From Comamonadaceae bacterium (GTDB lineage: Bacteria > Pseudomonadota > Gammaproteobacteria > Burkholderiales > Burkholderiaceae_C): 37,389 nucleotides of DNA. Below, piece after piece: positions 1 through 8,286 of the stretch. The stretch's first letter is position 1. Each line of letters starts with the position of its first letter. The notes below the pieces were generated by a model, which searched no databases, was not told where the DNA came from, and saw only the letters and a program-made list of their open reading frames with translations. The DNA lies in NCBI GenBank assembly GCA_947372865.1, contig CANBVJ010000031.1, forward strand, positions 1 through 37,389. The letters are read 5' to 3'. Position numbers and translations under genes: made by a program.

Positions 1-240
1 CTGGTCGACCATTTCCAGGGCGCCGGCGCTTTGGTGAAATTGCTTGCCGGCCATCCGTATCTCGGTGCTGTCGCGCGTTGTGGCGTCGGCGTTGGCGCCG
101 GTTTTCAGGTCCCACACAAAGCGGCGTACCGCGTTGGTGGCGCTGTGAAGTGAGCGGCGCACGTCGTCCAGCACCCACGCCAAAGGTCCGAGGTCCGGCG
201 GCGCAAGCCGCATGGGCAGCGCGGCAGGGAGCATAGGCAT
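1..240 (-). CDS. chpA: ChpA/PilL-type chemosensory histidine kinase, N-terminal fragment
   Basis: This is the first part of a gene that runs off the left edge, read on the minus strand just after pilJ. The visible protein has the usual start of ChpA (PilL), with DLGPLAWVLDDVRRSL followed by an amphipathic helix and HQSAGALEMV. This corresponds to the first Hpt-like helical domain of the hybrid CheA-like kinase that drives type IV pilus chemosensing. The kinase, CheW-like and receiver domains lie outside the window. The start is uncertain. I place it at the ATG ending at 240; other in-frame candidates are ATG 234, ATG 213 and a GTG at 291, two bases after the pilJ stop. None has a clear Shine-Dalgarno sequence. 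The position directly after pilGHIJ supports the identity. Confidence 0.8.
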   Translation of the reverse strand, partial: MPMLPAALPMRLAPPDLGPLAWVLDDVRRSLHSATNAVRRFVWDLKTGANADATTRDSTEIRMAGKQFHQSAGALEMVDQ

Positions 241-292
241 GGGCGGAGTGTTCACAGGCGCACGAACAACGGCGGGGGACGCAAGCAGCACG

Positions 293-2572
293 CTAGGCAA
301 TCTTGAACCGCGCTACCGACTGGCGCAGCTCCTGCGAAGTGCGGGACAACTCGCGCACTTGGCTGGCATTGGCACGCGTACCTTCGACGGTTTCCTCGGT
401 GACGGCGAAGATGTGCTGAATATTGTCAGCAACGCCGTTGGCCAGGCCCGCTTCGCGCAAGGCGGCGTCAGAAATTTTTTCGATTTGCTCGGCCATGCGC
501 CGCGACACCCGGTCGATTTCCGACAGGGCGGTGCCGGCGTTGTCTGACAATTTCGCCCCCGCCACGACTCCTTGTGCGGAACGCTCCATGGCGCCGATAG
601 CGTCTTGGGTGTCGGTCTGAATCGCCTTGACCAGCGCGGCAATCTGCCGGGTGGCGTCGGCCGAGCGTTCGGCCAGGCGTTGCACTTCTTCGGCCACCAC
701 CGAAAAGCCGCGTCCCGCTTCCCCGGCGGAGGCCGCCTGAATGGCGGCGTTGAGCGCCAGCACATTGGTTTGCTCGGTAATTTCAGAAATCAGCTCGGTA
801 ATCTCACCAATCTCTTGCGAAGACTCCCCCAGGCGCTTCAGGCGTTTGGATGTTTCCTGGATTTGGTCGCGGATGGTGTTCATGCCGCCAATCGCGTTTT
901 GCACCGCGTTGTAGCCAGACTCTGCCGCCTGCAGCGACTGTCGGGCCACCAAGGCGGATTCCTGGGCTTGTGCCGAGACATCATTGATGCGTCCCGCCAT
1001 TTCCACCACCGAGTGGCCCGCCTCCCGGATCTCCTGTAATTGGGCGTTGGAGGCCAGCAACAAGGCCGAGGAGGTGTTGTCCACCGTGGCGGTGGTCTGG
1101 GCCACGCGATCGGCCGTGCTCTGCACATTGCTCACCAGCGAACGCAACTCCTCGACCGTGTAATTGACCGAATCGGCGATAGCGCCGGTAATGTCTTCCG
1201 TCACCGTGGCGGCCTGCGTCAAATCGCCCTCGGCCACCGTTTGCAGCTCATTCATCAGACGCAAGATGGCGGTCTGGTTAGCGTCGTTGACCCGCTTGGT
1301 CGCTTGCTCCAGCCGCTCGGCCTCGCTGCGGCGTTGCTGCGCCTCCTGGCCTTGCGCCTCTGCCATGCTTTGGCGAAGACGGCTGTCCTGCAACTGCACA
1401 TAGGCCAAGCCTGCCGCGCAAAGCAGGGCCAGCAGTGTCGCCGCCGCCAGCACCACAGCGGCGGCCAACTCCGTCTGTGACGGGCTCGACAACGTGGTTT
1501 GCAAGGACTCCAGCTCCTGGCGCAGCGGCTCGCTGTCCTTAATGATGTTTAATTGCGCCTCCCTCACCGCGACCAAGCCCTGCAAATTATTCAAAATGGC
1601 GCCCGCCTGAGTGCGCGTGTCCTCGAACATCTGAATCAACTCGGCCAGCTTGTCGCGGGTGGGCTTGTCCTGCGTCGGGTTAAGCCGCAGGTCGGCGCTA
1701 CCGTCGAGCAGTCCTTGGGCTATTTCCTTGAACGAGTTGAGGTCCTTGGCCAGCAGAAACACCGCCTCGGGACTGGCGCCTTCAGCGGTCAAAAATTCGT
1801 TGGACGACTTGCCAATGCGTTGGGTCAGGGTGGACAACTCGCCGACGGCCGAAATGTCGCCCGGCGCCGCACTTTGTTGCTGCTTCATGGACGACACGGT
1901 TTTCGTCAGCTCCAGCAGGTCTTCTGACTGGCGGTTAATGTGGCGCAAGGCCAGGCCAATTTGTTGGAGAATTTTTTGCTGGCCCAAAATCAGGTCGACA
2001 TTCTTTTGGGTTCGCTCAACCCGTGGCAAGGCTTGCGCAAGCGCGGGCTGCAAGTTATCGGCCAGGGCCTTGAGCCGCACGCTTTCGTCGCCGGTGGCCA
2101 AGCCACTGCTGGTCTTGGTCAGTACCTCCGCACTTTCGGCCACATCCACAAACGTTTGCGGTTTGCCCGCCAGCACCTGCGTCACCGACTTGGCCAGGCG
2201 CTGCGACTGCATCAGCAACTGGCCTGCGGCCTTGAGCTGCTGGGCCACAACGTCAGAACGGGTCAGGGTGTAATAGGCGGAGCTGACCAGCGCCAGCAAT
2301 GAAATTGCCAATAAAACACCGAGCAAACGCTGCTGCGCGACCACACTGCGCCGGCCCAAGCCGGGCACAACAACACCGAGAGCATCCGGTGCGCCAGGGG
2401 CGTCGCTTGCAGTAGGCGCTGCCGCCGGTGCGGTGCGCGACACCCCTTGGGCAGCAGGCGACATGGCAGCGCCAAACAAGGGTCTGGCGTCCGACGAAGC
2501 TTGAGGTTCGAGCTCAGCAACGTCGGACGGATCTTCAGCAAAGGAGCTGGGGTACAAATTGGGGATGACCAT
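293..2572 (-). CDS. pilJ: PilJ, methyl-accepting chemotaxis protein for type IV pili
   Basis: This 759-residue chemoreceptor feeds the Pil-Chp pathway controlling twitching motility. A cytoplasmic low-complexity head (about 1-75) is followed by a first membrane helix near 80-102. Next comes a long periplasmic helical region with two PilJ-type repeats (QLLMQSQRLAKS and LSTLTQRIGKS). A second membrane helix lies near 368-393, then a long coiled-coil signalling domain. The signalling hairpin tip reads ITEQTNVLALNAAIQAA, the hallmark of methyl-accepting proteins, although canonical EAARAG is QAASAG here. The protein should sit in the inner membrane and contact PilI (CheW-like) and ChpA. It follows pilI by 13 bases in the same operon. 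The ATG at 2572 gives a family-typical length. Confidence 0.95.
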   Translation of the reverse strand: MVIPNLYPSSFAEDPSDVAELEPQASSDARPLFGAAMSPAAQGVSRTAPAAAPTASDAPGAPDALGVVVPGLGRRSVVAQQRLLGVLLAISLLALVSSAYYTLTRSDVVAQQLKAAGQLLMQSQRLAKSVTQVLAGKPQTFVDVAESAEVLTKTSSGLATGDESVRLKALADNLQPALAQALPRVERTQKNVDLILGQQKILQQIGLALRHINRQSEDLLELTKTVSSMKQQQSAAPGDISAVGELSTLTQRIGKSSNEFLTAEGASPEAVFLLAKDLNSFKEIAQGLLDGSADLRLNPTQDKPTRDKLAELIQMFEDTRTQAGAILNNLQGLVAVREAQLNIIKDSEPLRQELESLQTTLSSPSQTELAAAVVLAAATLLALLCAAGLAYVQLQDSRLRQSMAEAQGQEAQQRRSEAERLEQATKRVNDANQTAILRLMNELQTVAEGDLTQAATVTEDITGAIADSVNYTVEELRSLVSNVQSTADRVAQTTATVDNTSSALLLASNAQLQEIREAGHSVVEMAGRINDVSAQAQESALVARQSLQAAESGYNAVQNAIGGMNTIRDQIQETSKRLKRLGESSQEIGEITELISEITEQTNVLALNAAIQAASAGEAGRGFSVVAEEVQRLAERSADATRQIAALVKAIQTDTQDAIGAMERSAQGVVAGAKLSDNAGTALSEIDRVSRRMAEQIEKISDAALREAGLANGVADNIQHIFAVTEETVEGTRANASQVRELSRTSQELRQSVARFKIA

Positions 2573-2585
2573 GGCGGGTACCTGA

Positions 2586-3131
2586 CTAAGCGCTGATGTT
2601 TAAAAACTGGGGTGACTGGGACAGTGTCTGCAGGTTGATCTCTTGCCAGAGCGTCCCATTTGCGTCCAACAACTGGTTGCCGAAATACGTGGGCGCATCG
2701 ATGGGCGGCGCATGGGACGAGGTGAATGACTCCACCGCCCGCAGACCCGACAAGGCGCTGACTTGCACGGCGCAATTGACTTCCACCAACGGATTGAGCG
2801 TGACCACCGTGGGCGCCTCCGGTTCCGCCAGTGCGGGCAGCACCGGCTGTCCGCTAGCGCTGCGGGAATGGGCCACAAATTGTGCCAAATCAACGGTGCC
2901 AAACAGACTGCCGCGGACGTTAATCACGCCCAGAAACCAGGGCTTGGCGCGGGGCACGGATTGCAACTGGGTGACGGGCAGAATTTCACCGGCCTGCCGC
3001 AGCGGAAAGAGGTAGTTGCCCTCCCCTGCTGTCACAGCCAGCCAGGTGAGCGCCACACTGGACGAGCGGGCCTGCTGCAGGCGTTCTGCCAAGCGCGTTT
3101 GCAAGTCCTTCAAAGCTTCCCGATTGGCCAT
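2586..3131 (-). CDS. pilI: PilI, CheW-like adaptor protein
   Basis: This 181-residue single-domain CheW-family protein is expected to couple the receptor PilJ to the kinase ChpA at the inner membrane. The CheW fold is visible in the order GNYLFPLRQAGEILPV, then PWFLGVINVRGSLFGTVDL, where the GVINVRG turn is the family signature. It has no catalytic residues, as expected for an adaptor. The gene lies between pilH (9-base gap) and pilJ (13-base gap) on the same strand, the standard order of the pilGHIJ-chpA operon. Confidence 0.93.
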   Translation of the reverse strand: MANREALKDLQTRLAERLQQARSSSVALTWLAVTAGEGNYLFPLRQAGEILPVTQLQSVPRAKPWFLGVINVRGSLFGTVDLAQFVAHSRSASGQPVLPALAEPEAPTVVTLNPLVEVNCAVQVSALSGLRAVESFTSSHAPPIDAPTYFGNQLLDANGTLWQEINLQTLSQSPQFLNISA

Positions 3132-3140
3132 AGGGTGCGC

Positions 3141-3509
3141 TCAGTCCAGGGCCTTGATCTTTGCCAGCAACTCGGCTACGTCCACCGGCTTGGTGATGTA
3201 GTCGCGCGCGCCCTGGCGCAGGCCCCAAACCTTGTCCGTTTCCAGACTTTTGCTGGTGCACAAAATGATAGGAATATGGGCGTACTCCGGCGTGCGGCTG
3301 ATGGCGCGGGTCAGTTGAAAGCCGCTGCGCCCAGGCATCACCACGTCCATGAGGATGAGTTCCGGTTTTTCCTGGGACATCAGGTCCAGCGCCTGCTCCG
3401 CGCCTTGCGCGCTAGAGACAGCGAATCCATTTTTTTGCAACACCTCGGTCATGAACAGCGTCTCGGTTTTCGAGTCATCCACGATCAGCACCTTGCGAAC
3501 AGCCATCAT
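3141..3509 (-). CDS. pilH: PilH, single-domain response regulator
   Basis: This 122-residue stand-alone CheY-like receiver has no output domain. Acidic residues D11/D12, the phospho-acceptor D55 (in LMDVVMP) and the conserved Lys of YITKP are all present, so it should be phosphorylatable by ChpA. In the Pil-Chp system PilH antagonises or balances PilG output on pilus retraction. The start ATG at 3509 overlaps the pilG stop in an ATGA arrangement (4 bases shared), suggesting translational coupling. A second ATG at 3506 is immediately in frame. The order pilG then pilH decides which of the two receivers is which. Confidence 0.9.
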   Translation of the reverse strand: MMAVRKVLIVDDSKTETLFMTEVLQKNGFAVSSAQGAEQALDLMSQEKPELILMDVVMPGRSGFQLTRAISRTPEYAHIPIILCTSKSLETDKVWGLRQGARDYITKPVDVAELLAKIKALD

Positions 3510-3904
3510 TGAACCCCTTGCAGCACGTGGCTGAATGTCTGCACTGCGTGCAGTAATTGTTCTTTGGTAAAAGGTTTGGTGATGTAGTGTTCTGCGCCGG
3601 CGATGCGACCCCTGGCGCGGTCGAACACGCCATCTTTGGACGACAGCATGACCACCGGCACCGCAGCAAAGCGCGCATTGCGTTTGATGATGGCGCAGGT
3701 CTGGTAGCCATCAAGCCGGGGCATCAGGATGTCGCAAAAAATCAGATCCGGTACGACGTCATGGACTTTTGCCAGGGCGTCAAAACCATCCTCGGCCAGA
3801 AACACCTTATGTCCGCCGAGCTTGAGAAAAATTTCGGCGCTGCGACGTATGGTGTTGCTGTCGTCCACCACCATCACCCGGCCAGCAAAGTCGGTGCCAT
3901 TCAT
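3506..3904 (-). CDS. pilG: PilG, single-domain response regulator
   Basis: This 132-residue CheY-like receiver is the first gene of the chemosensory operon. Residues D14/D15, phospho-acceptor D58 (FCDILMPRLDGY), the SS of VVMLSSKDG and the Lys of YITKPF form an intact receiver active site. PilG is the response regulator promoting pilus extension in the Pil-Chp pathway. The ATG at 3904 is preceded by a clear GGGAG Shine-Dalgarno sequence and by an AT-rich leader unlike the GC-rich coding DNA. The 3' end overlaps pilH by 4 bases. Confidence 0.92.
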   Translation of the reverse strand: MNGTDFAGRVMVVDDSNTIRRSAEIFLKLGGHKVFLAEDGFDALAKVHDVVPDLIFCDILMPRLDGYQTCAIIKRNARFAAVPVVMLSSKDGVFDRARGRIAGAEHYITKPFTKEQLLHAVQTFSHVLQGVQ

Positions 3905-3933
3905 TTTTTAACTCCCTGCATTTTGCATTTCTA

Positions 3934-3962
3934 TTTTTATGCAAATGTACATGGTTTTGCAA
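3934..3962 (-). promoter_or_regulatory. Candidate sigma70-type promoter of pilGHIJ-chpA
   Basis: In the AT-rich 124-base gap between the dynamin-like gene and pilG, the minus strand reads TTGCAA (3962-3957), 17 bases, then TAAAAA (3939-3934). Each hexamer matches four of six consensus positions. This would place a transcription start around 3927 and give a short leader ending at the pilG Shine-Dalgarno sequence. It is a pattern match only. Confidence 0.35.
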
Positions 3963-4028
3963 TTGATAAATAAATTGTAAAAGGAAAATTGCAGCACGCT
4001 ACGGCAGCCCTCGCCGCCGTTGGGCCGC

Positions 4029-5984
4029 TTAAACCAGCGCGTGTGCCGGTTCGCGCCAGCTGTCTTCGTTGGTGGCGACCAGGCAGGCGGCCTGGGCGTC
4101 TAGTTTTTGCGCCAGCGCATTGATCGCTTCGGTGCGACCAGCAATGTGGTCAAGCCGCTGCTCGAAGCCGCCAGCGACACGTTCAATTTTTTTTACCGTT
4201 TCCAGCCGACTAGCGAAGTAGGTGCGCCGCAAGCTGATTTGCGTCTCCAACTGCGCCAATACCGATTGGCGCCACTGCTCGGCGTCTGCCCGCGCCACGC
4301 CTTGCAAGACCTCCAAACGGCTGGACAGCGCGCGCACCAGGCGACCGATGAACTCAGGTTGCTGCAGGCGAAGGACATTGCGCAGGCCCAGGTAGGACAG
4401 GTGGCTGCGCTGCGCCAGCGCGAGGTCCATGGCGCACGCATTGAGCTCCAGCGGCGCCACCGGCTGCAGTGCGAAACCAAACTCGGTGTTGACCTGCGCA
4501 AAAGCGCCTGCTTGCAGGGCCGCAAGGTCATTGGCGACCTCTTGGGCCCGCTGCAATTGCAGGCGCAGACGGTCAAAGGTGGCGGCATAGGCCTTTTTCA
4601 CCCCCCATTTCAGGCCGCGTTGCCCAAGGGTGTCGGCCAGCGCTTGCATTTCCTGCACCAGCAGCTTGGGGTCGAGTTGGTCCAGCAGGTTCTGGAAAAT
4701 GCGGTTCTGCACAGTTTTGAAAGCGAGTGTCTTGGTACACGCCAGCTCAAACTGCTGCCGTTCGTGGCCAATGCGGTCGCGCAGTTCGTGCAGCACCTGG
4801 AGGCTTTTGCCTTGCAGCCCTTGCAGCTCGGCGCGTTGCAGGTCCAAGTCGCGCCGCTGGGTCGCAAGGGTATGTGCCACGGCGGTACGCAAGCCCGCAA
4901 TGGCCTCGTTGATGGCTGCGGGCAAGAGCACGCGGCGCTCTCCGAGCAGGCCGTCGGCCAGCGCCGCCTCCAGCACCAGCAGGCCGCTTCTTTCCAGCAA
5001 TGCGGCGTTGTTGCTGACCTTGGCCACCAGGCCTTTTTGGGCAGAAACGGCCAGCACCTGCGCACGCTCCACGCCCAGGGACTGCGCGGTACGGGTTTTT
5101 TGCGCATCCATTTGCGCCTGGATCTGCGCCGACGTGCTGAGCTCGTCCCACAACGTGTCCATTTTGTTCAGCACCACCCAGGTTCTGGCGGCCTGCGCCG
5201 GCCCCGGCCGCAGATGCTCTTGCCACAGGGCCAGGTCCGAGCGGGTGACACCGGTATCAGCGCCCAGGATGAAGACAAGCGCATGGGCCTGGTCGATCAG
5301 TCCGACGGTGAGTTCGGGCTCGGCACCCAGGGCGTTGAGCCCGGGGGTGTCAAGAATGACCAAACCCTGTTTCAGCAAAGGATGGGCGATGTTGATCAGC
5401 GCGTGGCGCCATTTGGGCACCTGCACCAGGCCTTGCGCGTCCAGGGGCGGATTGTCTTGCGGCGTCTGGGCGTGCCAAAAGCCCAGGGCCTGCGCCTCTT
5501 CCGGTCGGACTTGCACCGTTTCGGTGACATGTGCGAAGCTCTGGGCGAGTTGCTCGGCGCTGTGAACGTTAAGCGCCACCGTGGTCCAGGCCTCAGGCAC
5601 ATTGCGCCAATCCGCCAGCGCTTGCGGCTGCAGGCGGGTCTGGATGGGCAACAACCGCAGGCTGGGCAGAATATCTGGCGAATACGCCAGTTCGGTGGGG
5701 CACATGGTGGTGCGTCCTGCGCTGGTGGGCATGATGCGGCGGCCGTAGTCGGCAAAGAAAATGGCGTTGATCATTTCTGACTTGCCGCGCGAAAACTCCG
5801 CAACAAAGGCGACCACCACTTTGTCGGACCGCACCCGCTGCTCCAGGCGCTGGATGCGCTCTTGGGCGGCGGCGTCCAACAGCGCGTTGTCCTTCAACCA
5901 TTGCGAAAACAAGCGCAACAGAAAGGAAAATTCGCGCTGCCACGCACCGTGCTCGGCCCACTGTTCGTTGAATGTCGCTGCCAC
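4029..5984 (-). CDS. Dynamin-like GTPase
   Basis: This 651-residue large GTPase belongs to the bacterial dynamin superfamily. The G1 P-loop is EFSRGKS (about residues 63-69), G3 is VILDTPGLNALG (about 215) and G4 is VVLNKMD (about 270). The remaining C-terminal half is long, helical and rich in Gln, Leu and Arg, as expected for a stalk or coiled-coil region. No obvious transmembrane helix is seen. Such proteins remodel or tether membranes, but the role of this one is unknown. The start is a GTG at 5984 with AGGGAG about 8 bases upstream; no ATG fits better. It lies 124 bases upstream of pilG on the same strand, so read-through into the pilus operon is possible, and it is divergent from hemE. 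Confidence 0.82.
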   Translation of the reverse strand: MAATFNEQWAEHGAWQREFSFLLRLFSQWLKDNALLDAAAQERIQRLEQRVRSDKVVVAFVAEFSRGKSEMINAIFFADYGRRIMPTSAGRTTMCPTELAYSPDILPSLRLLPIQTRLQPQALADWRNVPEAWTTVALNVHSAEQLAQSFAHVTETVQVRPEEAQALGFWHAQTPQDNPPLDAQGLVQVPKWRHALINIAHPLLKQGLVILDTPGLNALGAEPELTVGLIDQAHALVFILGADTGVTRSDLALWQEHLRPGPAQAARTWVVLNKMDTLWDELSTSAQIQAQMDAQKTRTAQSLGVERAQVLAVSAQKGLVAKVSNNAALLERSGLLVLEAALADGLLGERRVLLPAAINEAIAGLRTAVAHTLATQRRDLDLQRAELQGLQGKSLQVLHELRDRIGHERQQFELACTKTLAFKTVQNRIFQNLLDQLDPKLLVQEMQALADTLGQRGLKWGVKKAYAATFDRLRLQLQRAQEVANDLAALQAGAFAQVNTEFGFALQPVAPLELNACAMDLALAQRSHLSYLGLRNVLRLQQPEFIGRLVRALSSRLEVLQGVARADAEQWRQSVLAQLETQISLRRTYFASRLETVKKIERVAGGFEQRLDHIAGRTEAINALAQKLDAQAACLVATNEDSWREPAHALV

Positions 5985-6015
5985 TATTTTTCTCCCTTGC
6001 GCAGGTCAGTATAAC

Positions 6016-6048
6016 TATCCAATTTCATAATTGAAATTCATTTGGATA
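6016..6048. promoter_or_regulatory. Nested inverted repeats between divergent genes
   Basis: Two perfect 7-base inverted repeats with different centres are interleaved here. The inner one is AATTTCA (6021-6027), TAAT, TGAAATT (6032-6038). The outer one is TATCCAA (6016-6022) and TTGGATA (6042-6048). They lie in the AT-rich part of the region between the GTPase gene (minus) and hemE (plus), a position expected for an operator or promoter element. The binding protein is unknown. Confidence 0.4.
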
Positions 6049-6266
6049 TACAAACAATGCTTGGACTTGGGGTTTGTCGGTTCGGCTGCCGCGCGGCATG
6101 GGCCGCATGCCCGGGCGGCAGCGCATGAGTTGCGTACACTTGTCGCCATGCCTGCCACCGGGTGGTTCACCCTGTGGAGCACTTGCACCAGACCCGCCGC
6201 CCATCCTGGGCAGACGCGCCTGGCCCGCAAACCCTGACCAAAGCGAACGCTAACGCACACCCACCT

Positions 6267-7430
6267 ATGAATCCCACCCCCTTCACGCCGACCCCTGACG
6301 CCCTGAACGCCACCTTTGCGCCGCTGCACAACGACACGTTTTTGCGCGCATGCCTGCGCCAAGCGACGCCCTACACCCCGCTGTGGCTGATGCGTCAGGC
6401 TGGGCGGTATTTGCCCGAATACCGTGCCACCCGGGCCCAGGCTGGCAGCTTCATGGGGCTGGCCACTAACCGCGACTACGCCACCGAAGTCACGTTGCAG
6501 CCACTGGAGCGCTATCCGCTAGACGCCGCCATTTTGTTCAGCGACATCCTGACCGTGCCCGACGCCATGGGCCTGGGCCTGAGTTTTGCGCTGGGTGAAG
6601 GCCCGCGCTTTGCCCACCCGGTGCGCGACGAGGCCGCCGTAGCGCGCCTGGAAGTGCCCGACATGGACAAGCTGCGTTACGTGTTTGACGCTGTCAGCTC
6701 GATCCGCAGTGCGTTGAAGCTGTCCGACGGCCGTGGCCGCGTACCCCTGATCGGCTTTTCCGGCAGCCCCTGGACGCTGGCTTGTTACATGGTCGAAGGC
6801 GCGGGCTCGGACGACTACCGCCTGGTCAAAACCATGCTCTACGCGCGCCCGGACCTGATGCACCGCATCCTGGCCATCAACGCCGACTCGGTGGCCACTT
6901 ACCTGAACGCCCAGATTGACGCCGGCGCCCAGGCGGTGATGGTGTTTGACAGTTGGGGCGGGGTGCTGGCCGACGGCGCGTTCCAGACCTTCAGCCTGGC
7001 CTACACCGCACGGGTGCTGGCCCAGCTCAAGCGTTTTGGGCCCGACGGCCAAATTATTCCACGCATCGTGTTTACCAAAGGTGGCGGCCTGTGGCTGCAG
7101 GACATGGCCGGTCTGGACTGCGACGTGCTGGGTCTGGACTGGACCGTCAACCTGGGCGCGGCGCGCGCGACGGTGGGCGGCACCGTGGGCGGCCCGGGCA
7201 AGGCACTGCAAGGCAATATTGACCCCAACGTGCTGTTTGCGCCCCCGGCACAGATTGCCTCCGAGGTGGCGCGCGTGTTGGACAGTTTTGGCACGCCGCA
7301 CCAGGGTGCGGGCAGCGGGCCGACGCACATCTTTAACCTGGGACACGGCATCAGCCAGCACACGCCGCCTGAGCACGTGACGGCCTTGGTGGAAGCGGTG
7401 CACAAACACTCGCGCAGCATGCGCGGCTGA
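6267..7430 (+). CDS. hemE: Uroporphyrinogen III decarboxylase
   Basis: This cytoplasmic enzyme of heme biosynthesis converts uroporphyrinogen III to coproporphyrinogen III by four decarboxylations. The N-terminal signature [16 protein letters not shown] is intact, followed by [18 protein letters not shown] with the conserved catalytic Asp and by [13 protein letters not shown]. The HemE C-terminal motif FNLGHGI is also present. The frame is open upstream to 6162, but the ATG at 6267 (MNPTPFTP) gives 387 residues, near the usual size, and the upstream codons look non-coding. No strong Shine-Dalgarno sequence is visible. Downstream lies the long DnaA-box region and then priA. Confidence 0.95.
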   Translation: MNPTPFTPTPDALNATFAPLHNDTFLRACLRQATPYTPLWLMRQAGRYLPEYRATRAQAGSFMGLATNRDYATEVTLQPLERYPLDAAILFSDILTVPDAMGLGLSFALGEGPRFAHPVRDEAAVARLEVPDMDKLRYVFDAVSSIRSALKLSDGRGRVPLIGFSGSPWTLACYMVEGAGSDDYRLVKTMLYARPDLMHRILAINADSVATYLNAQIDAGAQAVMVFDSWGGVLADGAFQTFSLAYTARVLAQLKRFGPDGQIIPRIVFTKGGGLWLQDMAGLDCDVLGLDWTVNLGAARATVGGTVGGPGKALQGNIDPNVLFAPPAQIASEVARVLDSFGTPHQGAGSGPTHIFNLGHGISQHTPPEHVTALVEAVHKHSRSMRG

Positions 7431-7726
7431 TCCCAGGCAGGGCTGCAAGGCGCCGGGGGAACGCCCCCCGCTTGTGGCGTGTGTTCAGGGCCTTATCCAT
7501 ACCACCTTTTTCACCGGTATTTGTAAGGGTTATCGGTAGTTGTGCACAAAAACAGGGGCACGCCCCGGCGGCTTTGCAAGCGGCAACAGCCACTGTGCTC
7601 CTAAGCCGATAGCATGCCAAGTGCTTGATTTATAAGGCATTTATTTTTTGCACATTTTCAAGGCAAACTGCCAAAACGCATGATTTCCCCAGTGTGGCGG
7701 GTTTGATGCTGAAGATATCAACAAAG

Positions 7727-7735
7727 TTATCCACA
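7727..7735 (+). promoter_or_regulatory. DnaA box (perfect match), repeat copy 1
   Basis: TTATCCACA is an exact match to the strong E. coli-type DnaA box. It sits inside the 23-base block that is identical in the two copies of the intergenic duplication. A one-mismatch relative, TTATCCATA, lies upstream at 7493-7501, and TTTTGCACA lies at 7646-7654. The AT-rich stretch 7625-7660 directly precedes it. Confidence 0.7.
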
Positions 7736-7960
7736 GAAAATGCGAAGAAGACCGAAAACACAGGCAAATCAAGGACTTAGCATGAATTTACACAGTTCAC
7801 ATGAGCCCAGGGATGCAACTCAAAAAACGCCATGCTTTGGCCGCATCCAGGGCTGATTTGCGCAATAGTGCGGTGCAGTCCACGTGGTTCTGAATTGGCG
7901 TGGCATTACGTACACCAAAAATACGCCTAAAAAGCCCGATATCGGCTGACTGCCGTGCAG

Positions 7961-7969
7961 TTATGCACA
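7961..7969 (+). promoter_or_regulatory. DnaA box variant TTATGCACA and its partner at 7540
   Basis: TTATGCACA fits the relaxed DnaA consensus TTATNCACA. Its counterpart in the first repeat copy is TTGTGCACA at 7540-7548, one mismatch away and part of a palindromic TTGTGCACAA. Both are followed by an A-run and a G-rich segment. The two are 421 bases apart. Confidence 0.55.
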
Positions 7970-8148
7970 AAAATGGGGGGCCGTTCATGGCCGGTACCGT
8001 CCGACCGGCAAACCCTGCCATTCACCCTGAAAAGCGCCTAAGTGATTGATTTAAAAGAGCTTTACAAAAATGCTGAATTTCTAGGCAAACTAGGAATTCA
8101 GGCCTTCTGCGCAGGCAAAACCAGATCTTGGCAGGGATATCAACAAAG

Positions 8149-8157
8149 TTATCCACA
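8149..8157 (+). promoter_or_regulatory. DnaA box (perfect match), repeat copy 2
   Basis: This is a second exact TTATCCACA in the same orientation, 422 bases after the first and 130 bases before priA. An AT-rich stretch (8044-8095) lies upstream, as in copy 1. Binding by DnaA is inferred from the sequence match only. Confidence 0.7.
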
Positions 8158-8286
8158 GTATTTGGGGGTAAGCAGCCTTTCCTATACAAATCAAGGACTT
8201 AGCACCGGCTCTGTCTTTAAACTATGCAAATGGTGCGCTAGCGCACGAAAACGGGTAGCCATAAGGCGCCGGTTTGTGGCCACGGC

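Larger units (their letters stand above)
7535..8204. repeat. Diverged tandem duplication in the hemE-priA intergenic region
   Basis: The 856 bases between hemE and priA hold no convincing gene. Two related segments, about 7535-7782 and 7956-8204, align with a constant offset of 421-422 bases. Matching landmarks, in order, are: TTGTGCACAAAAA (7540) with TTATGCACAAAAA (7961); a shared TTGATTTA-containing AT-rich block (7625 and 8046); GGCAAACT (7662 and 8083); an identical 23-base block ending TTATCCACAG (7714-7736 and 8136-8158); and an identical 18-base CAAATCAAGGACTTAGCA (7765-7782 and 8187-8204). Sequence between landmarks has diverged, so the duplication is old and the landmarks look conserved by selection. 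Confidence 0.85.

Noticed and set aside
4107..5780. Long plus-strand frame opposite the dynamin-like GTPase
   Set aside because: Its Gln/Arg/Leu/His-rich composition is that of an antisense shadow; the minus-strand frame has clear GTPase motifs and a good ribosome site.
7797..8021. Short frame (74 codons, minus) in the hemE-priA gap
   Set aside because: It lies between and across the conserved repeat blocks, has no ribosome site or known motif, and its repeat partner does not preserve a matching frame.
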